Below, piece by piece: positions 7,880-13,693 of a stretch of DNA of 13,693 nt. Under the pieces are notes generated by a model. That model saw nothing but the letters and a program-made list of their open reading frames with translations. It was not told the DNA's origin and searched no databases. The stretch comes from CAXBID01 sp049791475 (GTDB lineage: Bacteria > Bacteroidota > Bacteroidia > Flavobacteriales > Flavobacteriaceae): the NCBI GenBank assembly GCA_049791475.1, contig JBAQZZ010000273.1, positions 1 to 13,693 on the forward strand, read 5' to 3'. Made by a program: the position numbers and the translations under genes. The first letter of the stretch is position 1, and each line of letters opens with the position of its first letter.

Positions 7880-10231
7880 TTGAAACATATAATATCCCAC
7901 ATAAAACGTCATAAAATAAAGTCGGCAATACTTGCTGTGTTTTTAATTGCTTATTATTTCTGTTTGCCAAAACAACTTTTTAAAGATCCAACAGCTACAG
8001 TAATTACAAGTAAAAACAATACGTTATTGGGTTCGCAAATTGCTGAAGATGGCCAATGGCGATTTCCGCACAACGATAGTATCCCAGAAAAATTTAAAAT
8101 CTGTATTGTTCAATTTGAAGATGAATATTTTTACAAACATCCTGGATTTAATCCTATTTCCATCTATAAAGCTTTAAGTGATAATTTCAAGTCTGGAAAA
8201 GTAAAACGTGGCGGAAGTACCTTAACACAGCTAGTGATTCGCTTATCTAGAAAAGGTAAAAAACGCACCTACTTTGAAAAGCTAAAAGAACTCATTTTAG
8301 CTACCAGATTGGAGTTTCGATATTCTAAAAATAAAATCCTGACCTATTATACTAGTAACGCGCCTTTTGGAGGGAATGTAGTTGGACTCGATGCCGCATC
8401 ATGGCGTTATTTTAATAGAAACGCGAACGAATTATCATGGTCAGAAAGTGCTACTTTAGCTGTTTTACCTAATGCCCCAAGTTTAATTTATCCCGGTAAA
8501 AATCAAGAAAAACTTCTAATAAAACGCAACCGATTACTTAAAAAACTTTTAGAAAATAGCATTATAGATTCTTTAACTTACACGCTCTCTATTACTGAAG
8601 GCTTACCACAAAAACCATATCCGTTGCCTCAAAGGGCTACGCATTTATTGCAAAAAGTAAGACAAACATATCCTGGAAAACGCATACAAACTACCATAGA
8701 TTTTAAAATCCAAAATCGGGTTAATAGCATCGTAAAAACGCATTATAATCAATTAAGTCAGAACGAAATTCATAATGCCGCAGTTTTAGTTTTAGATGTA
8801 AAAACAAGAGAAGTTTTAGCCTATGTTGGCAACACACCAACCGATAAAGCCCATCAAAAAGATGTCGATATTATTAATAAACCTCGAAGTACGGGCAGTA
8901 TTTTAAAACCTTTTTTATATGCCGCTATGTTAGATACTGGTGATATTTTACCCAATACTTTGGTCGCCGATATACCCACTCAATATGGCAGTTACAACCC
9001 TAAAAATTATTATAAAACTTATGATGGGGCAGTTCCTGCAAGTCGTGCGTTGTCGCGTTCTTTAAATGTTCCTGCCGTTAGAATGTTACAAGAATTTGGG
9101 TTGGATCGGTTTCATCACTATTTAGAAAAACTGCAGCTCAAAGATTTAAAGTACAACGCCAATCATTACGGTTTATCGCTTATTCTTGGAGGCGCAGAAA
9201 GTAATTTATGGGATTTGTGTAAAAGTTATGCAGCGTTGTCTTCAACTTTAAATCATTTTTCAGAAAACTCTAGTGAATATTTTTCGAATGAATTTTGTGA
9301 ACCTAATTTTCTTGCCTCTGAAAACATTGATTTCGGTAAAAAAACAACTGATAAAACGCTTTTTGATGCGGCGTCTATTTATTTAACTTATGAAAGTTTG
9401 AAAGAAGTAAATCGACCAGAAAGTGATGAAAGTTGGGAGTTTTTTGATAGCTCTAAACAAATTGCTTGGAAAACTGGCACTAGTTTTGGCTTTCGTGATG
9501 CTTGGGCCATTGGAACCACCAAAAACTATGTTGTTGGAGTTTGGGTTGGAAATGCAGATGGCGAAGGACGACCTGGTTTGGTTGGAGTACAAACCGCTGC
9601 GCCTATTTTATTTGATGTATTTGATTTACTACCCAAAAGCGATTGGTTTTCTAAACCGTTTGACGACATGCAACAGGTTTCTGTTTGCAAAAAAAGTGGC
9701 CACAGAGCATCACCAAATTGTAATGAAACCGAAGAAAAATTTATTCAAATAGCTGGCTTAAAAACCAAACCTTGTCCATATCATGTTTTAATTCATTTAG
9801 ATAAAAATGAAAAATTTCAAGTGAATACCTCTTGTGAAAATTCAGATAATATTAAACATGAATCTTGGTTTGTTTTACCGCCTTTAATGGCGTATTATTA
9901 TAAAACCAAAAATCCGTTTTACAAACCATTACCAAAGTTTAGAGGCGATTGTTTAGGTGAAAATTCAATCGCTATCCAATTTATTTATCCAAAGGAAAAT
10001 AATAGCATTTTTCTGCCTAAAGATTTTGACGAGCAAACCAACGATCTTATTTTAAAAATTGCACACTCAAAACCAGAAACCACTGTGTTTTGGTATGTAG
10101 ATAAAACCTTTATTGGGAGTACAAAAGACATTCATGAATTAGCAATAATACCAAAACAAGGTAAACATATGATTACCGTTGTTGATGAATTTGGTAATGA
10201 AGCGAAGCAGACTTTTGATATTTCAAACTAA
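7880..10231 (+). CDS. pbpC: Penicillin-binding protein 1C, bifunctional peptidoglycan glycosyltransferase/transpeptidase
   Basis: Inner-membrane enzyme that polymerises and may crosslink peptidoglycan; 783 aa against about 770 for E. coli PbpC. Seen: one membrane segment (about 14-30); a GT51 domain (about 60-235) with FEDEYFYKHPGF, catalytic Glu80, and RGGSTLTQ; a transpeptidase domain with SxxK at Ser340-Lys343 (GSILKPF), SxN at Ser394-Asn396 (SRSLNVP) and KTG at 531-533; and a C-terminal PBP1C-type domain (about 690-783). The start is TTG at 7880. No ATG or GTG lies between the upstream in-frame TGA (7829) and the membrane segment, and LKHIISHIKRHKIK gives a normal cytoplasmic N-terminus, so TTG is the only reasonable start. 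It follows the macroglobulin and ABM genes, separated from the latter by a palindromic repeat. All active-site motifs are intact. Confidence 0.95.
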   Translation: MKHIISHIKRHKIKSAILAVFLIAYYFCLPKQLFKDPTATVITSKNNTLLGSQIAEDGQWRFPHNDSIPEKFKICIVQFEDEYFYKHPGFNPISIYKALSDNFKSGKVKRGGSTLTQLVIRLSRKGKKRTYFEKLKELILATRLEFRYSKNKILTYYTSNAPFGGNVVGLDAASWRYFNRNANELSWSESATLAVLPNAPSLIYPGKNQEKLLIKRNRLLKKLLENSIIDSLTYTLSITEGLPQKPYPLPQRATHLLQKVRQTYPGKRIQTTIDFKIQNRVNSIVKTHYNQLSQNEIHNAAVLVLDVKTREVLAYVGNTPTDKAHQKDVDIINKPRSTGSILKPFLYAAMLDTGDILPNTLVADIPTQYGSYNPKNYYKTYDGAVPASRALSRSLNVPAVRMLQEFGLDRFHHYLEKLQLKDLKYNANHYGLSLILGGAESNLWDLCKSYAALSSTLNHFSENSSEYFSNEFCEPNFLASENIDFGKKTTDKTLFDAASIYLTYESLKEVNRPESDESWEFFDSSKQIAWKTGTSFGFRDAWAIGTTKNYVVGVWVGNADGEGRPGLVGVQTAAPILFDVFDLLPKSDWFSKPFDDMQQVSVCKKSGHRASPNCNETEEKFIQIAGLKTKPCPYHVLIHLDKNEKFQVNTSCENSDNIKHESWFVLPPLMAYYYKTKNPFYKPLPKFRGDCLGENSIAIQFIYPKENNSIFLPKDFDEQTNDLILKIAHSKPETTVFWYVDKTFIGSTKDIHELAIIPKQGKHMITVVDEFGNEAKQTFDISN

Positions 10232-10235
10232 AAAT

Positions 10236-10778
10236 TCATCTTAAAGGAAATCCTTTACCTGCCCACCATGGATGAATTTCAATTTCAAGTCTTCCAGCTT
10301 TAACCATCGGGTCTGATTTTGCTAAACTATCTGCCATTTTAAGTGTTGGCACATTGTAAATGGTTATACCACGAATATCGCCATCATCTTCAAAAGGACC
10401 AGAAATATCGGCATAACCTAGCTCATACATTTTGCCCAAATGTGCTTGGTGTTCATTTTGAAGTTCGGCAGTTTCTTCTTCATTTTGTCCGCGAATGGGA
10501 CCCGTTTTTAAAAAGGCAATAAAATACTGTTGCATTAAAACGGTATCTTGTGTTTTTTCATCAACATAATCAAAGGTTTTAAATCCTTTAGCTGTAAGTT
10601 CCTCTTTAATTTGTTTTGTTGATTTAACAACAGGTTCTTCAACAAGTATGGTTTCAACTGAATCTTTTACTTCTTCTAAAAGTTCCATATTGTTAAGGTC
10701 ATTAATTGAAGCCTTTGGTTCCTCTTTGCAAGTAAAAAACAAGCTGAGCATCAGACCAAAAAATAGTAATTTTTTCAT
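10236..10778 (-). CDS. YciI-domain lipoprotein
   Basis: A 180-aa predicted lipoprotein carrying a YciI-like domain (dimeric ferredoxin-like fold; function in most members unknown). Seen: a signal peptide with lipobox FFTC, Cys17, followed by KEE, an acidic tail typical of surface-exported Bacteroidetes lipoproteins; an acidic and polar linker to about residue 80; then the YciI domain (about 85-172) with YFIAFLKTGP, EHQAHLG (His113), ISGPFEDDGD and ITIYNVPTL...DPMVKAG...IHPWW. Most YciI proteins are cytoplasmic and lack leader and linker, so this is an exported variant. It is the second gene of a leftward pair, starting 27 nt after the CYTH gene stop. Its stop lies 4 nt from the pbpC stop, so the two transcripts converge. 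Confidence 0.88.
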   Translation of the reverse strand: MKKLLFFGLMLSLFFTCKEEPKASINDLNNMELLEEVKDSVETILVEEPVVKSTKQIKEELTAKGFKTFDYVDEKTQDTVLMQQYFIAFLKTGPIRGQNEEETAELQNEHQAHLGKMYELGYADISGPFEDDGDIRGITIYNVPTLKMADSLAKSDPMVKAGRLEIEIHPWWAGKGFPLR

Positions 10779-10805
10779 GTTTTTATATATTAGTTTGTAA
10801 GTAAT

Positions 10806-11282
10806 TTAAACATTTACCCAATTTTTATATGGGTTTTTGCTTAACTGCGAATTATAATATTTTATATCTCCAGTAACTTCTTTTGCCAACCAAATTGGTT
10901 TTTCAAAAGGGTCGTTTTCAGAATTTAATTCTACTTCAGCAAGTATTAATCCTTCATTTTCACCATAAAATTCATCGACCTCAAAAATATGATTTCCAAC
11001 GTTAACCTCATAACGAATTTTATCTATAATCGTAGGTTCACATAATTTTAAAAGTGCGTTGGCTTCATTTACAGGAATTTCTTTTTCCCATTCAAAACGC
11101 TTTAAACCATCGCTGGAAGACGCTCCTTTAACAGTAATAAAGGCTTTTACGCCTTTAATTCTAACTCTTACCGTGCGCTCTTTGTTCGTATTTAAAAAGC
11201 CTTGACTAATTCTGTTTTTACAGAAAGCATCATTTTTAAAGGCACTAGAATTTACTAAAAATTTTCGTTCTATTTCTATCAC
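10806..11282 (-). CDS. CYTH-domain protein (triphosphate tunnel metalloenzyme, likely tripolyphosphatase)
   Basis: Single-domain 158-aa CYTH protein, the size of bacterial TTM enzymes such as those of Nitrosomonas europaea and Clostridium thermocellum, which hydrolyse inorganic tripolyphosphate. Adenylate cyclase or other triphosphate substrates cannot be excluded. Seen: the signature ExExK at Glu3-Glu5-Lys7 (IEIERKFLV), tunnel basic residues Arg39, Arg41 (TVRVRIKG), Lys52 (TVKG), Lys88/Arg90, and acidic metal-binding positions Glu64/Glu66 (FEWEKE), EVDEF and AEVEL (Glu116, Glu118). The start is GTG at 11282, the only start that keeps the whole signature. Cytoplasmic, no leader. Divergent from dinB with a 49-nt spacer and first gene of a leftward pair with the YciI lipoprotein. 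Confidence 0.9.
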   Translation of the reverse strand: MIEIERKFLVNSSAFKNDAFCKNRISQGFLNTNKERTVRVRIKGVKAFITVKGASSSDGLKRFEWEKEIPVNEANALLKLCEPTIIDKIRYEVNVGNHIFEVDEFYGENEGLILAEVELNSENDPFEKPIWLAKEVTGDIKYYNSQLSKNPYKNWVNV

Positions 11283-11300
11283 GGTCTTAAAATTAAATAA

Positions 11301-11327
11301 TTGAAAGGTATTTAATTCCTAAATTTA
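11301..11327 (+). promoter_or_regulatory. Candidate dinB promoter, giving a leaderless or very short leader
   Basis: TTG at 11301-11303 and TAAATTTA at 11320-11327 (one mismatch to TAnnTTTG) are 16 nt apart, close to the usual -33/-7 spacing in Bacteroidetes. Only four nt (CACT) separate the -7 box from the dinB ATG at 11332, so transcription would begin at or next to the start codon. Confidence 0.45.
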
Positions 11328-11331
11328 CACT

Positions 11332-12432
11332 ATGTCTAGCGATTTACCAATTCGGAAAATTATTCATGTAGATATGGATGCGTTTTACGCCTCTGTAGAG
11401 CAAATGGATAATCCTGATTTAAAAGGAAAAGCTATTGCTGTTGGCGGTGGCGGAAAACGTGGCGTTATTAGTGCTGCTAGTTATGAGGCTAGAAAATTTG
11501 GTGTAAAAAGTGCTATGGCAGGTAATTTGGCTGCTAAATTATGCCCAGAACTTATTTTTGTACGTCCTAATTTTGAACGCTATTCTGAAATTTCAAAAAA
11601 AATTAAAGCTATCTTTTTTGACTATACTGATTTGGTTGAACCGCTTTCTTTAGATGAAGCCTACTTAGATGTTACTAAAAATAAAAAAGGCAACCCGAGT
11701 GCGTCTTTACTCGCAAAAGAGATTCGAGAACGTATTTTTAATGAAGTTGGATTAACGGCTTCAGCAGGAATTTCCATTAATAAATTTATAGCAAAAGTAG
11801 CTAGTGATTACAATAAACCTAACGGGCAGAAAACGGTAAATCCTGAGGAAGTAATTACCTTTTTAGAAGCGTTAGACATTCGGAAATTTTACGGAGTTGG
11901 AAAAGTAACTGCCGAAAAAATGTATCAAAAAGGCATTTTTACTGGACTGGATTTAAAACAAAAATCTTTAGACTATTTAAACGATAACTTCGGGAAATCT
12001 GGCCGCTATTATTACTATGTGGTAAGAGGCATTCATAATAGTGAAGTAAAACCAAACCGAATTCGAAAAAGTTTAGCTGCCGAACGTACCTTTAGCGAAA
12101 ACTTATCTTCTGAAATTTTTATGCTTGAAAAATTAGAGCATATAGCTGAAGAAGTTTCCAGGCGTTTAAATAAAAGTAACGTCGCTGGAAAAACCGTGAC
12201 TTTAAAAATAAAGTACAGTGATTTTACATTACAAACCCGAAGCAAAACATTGCCCTATTACATTAGCGATAAAAGTATTATTTTAGAAACTGCTAAAGAT
12301 TTATTGTATCAAGAAAAACCGACTAATTCAGTTAGGTTATTAGGGATTTCCATGTCGAATTTAAACACTGAAAATAAGACTAAAAAAGTTGAGCAAAAAA
12401 GTGTTAGTGTGCAGTTAAAGTTTGAGTTTTAA
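11332..12432 (+). CDS. dinB: DNA polymerase IV (Y-family translesion polymerase)
   Basis: Error-prone polymerase for bypass of damaged template bases; 366 aa, close to the E. coli enzyme (351). Seen: palm motif HVDMDAFYASVE with metal ligand Asp14, and Tyr19 at the steric-gate position (Phe13 in E. coli); SYEARKFGVKSAM in the fingers; EPLSLDEAYLD with catalytic Asp108-Glu109; SAGISINKFIAKVASD; a helix-hairpin-helix region GVGKVTAEKM; and a little-finger domain with RKSLAAERTF. The protein ends in QLKFEF (361-366), a likely beta-clamp-binding peptide like that at the E. coli C-terminus. The ATG at 11332 is the only start before the palm motif that fits the alignment. It is transcribed divergently from the CYTH gene; I see no recognisable SOS operator. 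Confidence 0.95.
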   Translation: MSSDLPIRKIIHVDMDAFYASVEQMDNPDLKGKAIAVGGGGKRGVISAASYEARKFGVKSAMAGNLAAKLCPELIFVRPNFERYSEISKKIKAIFFDYTDLVEPLSLDEAYLDVTKNKKGNPSASLLAKEIRERIFNEVGLTASAGISINKFIAKVASDYNKPNGQKTVNPEEVITFLEALDIRKFYGVGKVTAEKMYQKGIFTGLDLKQKSLDYLNDNFGKSGRYYYYVVRGIHNSEVKPNRIRKSLAAERTFSENLSSEIFMLEKLEHIAEEVSRRLNKSNVAGKTVTLKIKYSDFTLQTRSKTLPYYISDKSIILETAKDLLYQEKPTNSVRLLGISMSNLNTENKTKKVEQKSVSVQLKFEF

Positions 12433-12446
12433 TAGAAGAACATTTC

Positions 12447-12520
12447 TTGACTTTGAAAAAAATTTCAGCTACCTTCGTTTAACAACCGATAAAGTTCATT
12501 GAAACAGAACTTTATCTTTG
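12447..12520 (+). promoter_or_regulatory. Candidate promoter region for the cation diffusion facilitator gene
   Basis: Two -7-like boxes are present. TACCTTCG (12470-12477, one mismatch to TAnnTTTG) follows TTG at 12447-12449 by 20 nt. TATCTTTG (12513-12520, exact match) lies 26 nt before the ATG but has no -33 partner at normal distance. Between them is an inverted repeat, TAAAGTTC 12490-12497 with GAACTTTA 12507-12514 (8-bp arms, 9-nt loop), which overlaps the second box and could be an operator. Which box is used, and any metal-responsive control, is not shown by the sequence. Confidence 0.4.
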
Positions 12521-12546
12521 CATTGTGTGCAACCTGAAAAAAACCA

Positions 12547-13416
12547 ATGAATAACGAACAAACTGCAATACGAACAACCTATTTCAGTATAATTGGAAAT
12601 ACTGCTTTAGCTTTGATAAAAGGACTTGCGGGATTTTTTGGGAATTCTTATGCTTTAATTGCAGATGCGATTGAATCGACAACTGATATTTTTGCTTCAT
12701 TTTTAGTTTTATTAGGTTTTAAATATGCAAAACGACCAGCAGACGAAAACCATCCTTATGGACACGGAAAAATTGAACCATTAATTACATTTGGAGTAGT
12801 TGCTTTTCTTGTTGTTTCTGCAACTATAATCGCATATGAAAGTATCCAAAACATTCAAACACCTCATAAAATTCCAAAATCTTGGACTTTGATTGTGTTA
12901 GGTCTAATAATAGTTTGGAAAGAAATCTCATTTCAAATCGTAATTAAGAAAAGTAAACAAACGAATAGTTCTTCACTTAAAGCAGATGCTTGGCATCATA
13001 GAAGTGATGCAATAACTTCGATAATGGCATTTATCGGAATTTCAATAGCAATCATATTTGGAAAGGGTTATGAAACAGCAGATGATTGGGCAGCCTTATT
13101 CGCTTCTGCTTTTATTTTGTATAATAGCTACTTAATTTTAAGACCAGCTTTAGGCGAAGTTATGGACGAACAACTTTATGACCACCTAATAATTGAAATT
13201 CGAGAAAAATCTACCGAGGTACAAGGTGTTTTAGACACAGAGAAATGTTTTATCCGAAAATCTGGAATGAAATTTCACGTTGATTTACACGCAATTGTAA
13301 ATAGTGAGATTTCGGTAAAATCGGGTCACGATATTGCTCATAAGTTAAAAGACTATTTAAGAAAAGAAATACCGAACTTAGGACACGTACTAATTCATAT
13401 TGAACCGAATAAATAA
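12547..13416 (+). CDS. Cation diffusion facilitator (FieF/CzcD-type metal efflux transporter)
   Basis: Inner-membrane proton/metal antiporter of the CDF family, 289 aa, probably exporting Zn2+, Fe2+, Cd2+ or similar; the true substrate cannot be read from the sequence. Seen: six-helix CDF core with NSYALIADAIESTTD in helix 2, the loop KRPADENHPYGHGKIEP, and WHHRSDAITS in helix 5 (His150, Asp154). A C-terminal cytoplasmic ferredoxin-like domain (about 205-287) ends in HVLIHIEP. At the metal site, helix 2 has Glu43-xxx-Asp47 where FieF has Asp45-xxx-Asp49 and many relatives have His-xxx-Asp. All seven Arg codons are CGA or AGA, whereas seven of 17 in neighbouring dinB are CGT or CGC: weak evidence of a different origin. 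An attC-like hairpin follows directly, suggesting a mobile cassette. Confidence 0.93.
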   Translation: MNNEQTAIRTTYFSIIGNTALALIKGLAGFFGNSYALIADAIESTTDIFASFLVLLGFKYAKRPADENHPYGHGKIEPLITFGVVAFLVVSATIIAYESIQNIQTPHKIPKSWTLIVLGLIIVWKEISFQIVIKKSKQTNSSSLKADAWHHRSDAITSIMAFIGISIAIIFGKGYETADDWAALFASAFILYNSYLILRPALGEVMDEQLYDHLIIEIREKSTEVQGVLDTEKCFIRKSGMKFHVDLHAIVNSEISVKSGHDIAHKLKDYLRKEIPNLGHVLIHIEPNK

Positions 13417-13429
13417 AAAAAGGCAGCAC

Positions 13430-13557
13430 ACAACAAAGTATAATTAATGGCTGGTTCTGGCTTGCTTACGAAAATCCTCGCGGATTTTCGATTCAGTTTT
13501 TATTTGCTAAATTCCGTGCTTAAACCACGCCACTAATCATATACATAAACGTTAAAC
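13430..13557 (+). repeat. attC-like long imperfect hairpin downstream of the CDF gene
   Basis: Outer arms: 13438-13455 (GTATAATTAATGGCTGGT) pairs with 13525-13544, whose reverse complement is GTATATGATTAGTGGCGTGG, with a few unpaired bases. An inner perfect hairpin CGAAAATCC-TCGC-GGATTTTCG (13469-13490) and a T-rich spacer fill the centre. The left end has CACACAAC (to 13434) and the right end GTTAAAC (13551-13557), the latter fitting the integron R' core GTTRRRY. Unpaired bases in paired outer arms with AAC/GTT ends are the layout of an attC recombination site. The inner hairpin with its T run (13496-13501) could also serve as terminator for the CDF transcript. Alternative: a non-integron palindromic repeat family. 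Confidence 0.5.
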
Positions 13558-13693
13558 GAACCTCTCATAACTTTTTATTTAAAACATAAGCTAGCAACAC
13601 CTGTGTTAACTATTGCAACCTTTCGACTGCGTTCAGAATAAACTTATCCTTTTAAAGTTTAGAAAAGTAAAGTTTGAGGTCAACTATAATTTA
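13558..13693. other. Non-coding tail with a relic-like repeat fragment
   Basis: No open reading frame of note. The stretch CCTTTCGACTGCGTTCAG at 13619-13636 resembles one half of a repeat (CTTTCGACTGCGCTCAG) frequent in Bacteroidetes intergenic DNA, here without an inverted partner inside the window. The rest is AT-rich and I see nothing else in it; the next gene is beyond the window. Confidence 0.35.

Noticed and set aside
7655..7912. 85-aa - strand frame across the ABM end and palindromic repeat
   Set aside because: Composed of antisense ABM sequence plus repeat; no domain and no promoter, so not a gene.
9423..9752. 109-aa + strand frame inside pbpC
   Set aside because: Overlaps the KTG-containing transpeptidase region in another frame; no start context or domain, so an overlapping artefact.
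10242..10257. Small hairpin TAAAGGA-AA-TCCTTTA at the pbpC / YciI gene junction, possible terminator
   Set aside because: The 2-nt loop forces a stem of about 6 bp, it sits inside the last YciI codons, and only the - strand has a short T run after it; too weak to call.

Overview
The window looks like chromosomal DNA from a member of the Bacteroidetes, most likely a flavobacterium. The DNA is AT-rich. Starts lack Shine-Dalgarno sequences. Matches or near-matches to the Bacteroidetes -7 box (TAnnTTTG) lie just upstream of several genes. Three secreted proteins carry lipoprotein signals followed by charged residues (CSKDD, CKKK, CKEE). An imperfect palindrome of a type common in flavobacterial intergenic DNA is also present. 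No species is named because the sequence alone does not settle it.

Layout. At 27-1067 (+) is a plant-type isoaspartyl peptidase/L-asparaginase whose lipobox cysteine has become tryptophan. It converges on a CAP-domain lipoprotein (1629-1144, -), with a shared bidirectional terminator between them. A divergent AT-rich spacer leads into a three-gene block on +: a very large thioester-containing alpha-2-macroglobulin lipoprotein (1901-7471), a small ABM-fold monooxygenase-like protein 3 nt later (7475-7786), a palindromic repeat, and penicillin-binding protein 1C (7880-10231, TTG start). pbpC converges, almost touching, on a leftward pair: a CYTH-domain triphosphatase-like protein (11282-10806, GTG start) and a YciI-domain lipoprotein (10778-10236). 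Divergent from the CYTH gene is dinB, DNA polymerase IV (11332-12432). Last is a cation diffusion facilitator (12547-13416), followed by a long attC-like imperfect hairpin and 140 nt of non-coding DNA holding a relic-like repeat.

How they fit together. The macroglobulin and PBP1C form the known bacterial pairing of a periplasmic protease trap with a peptidoglycan synthase. Here a small ABM-fold gene and a palindromic repeat sit between the two partners. The other genes are metabolic, repair or transport functions with no obvious pathway link. I found no CRISPR array, rRNA, tRNA, transposase or phage gene, and no clearly new multi-gene system. The signals most worth following are the cassette-like ends around the cation transporter gene, the lost lipobox cysteine, and the repeat just upstream of pbpC.
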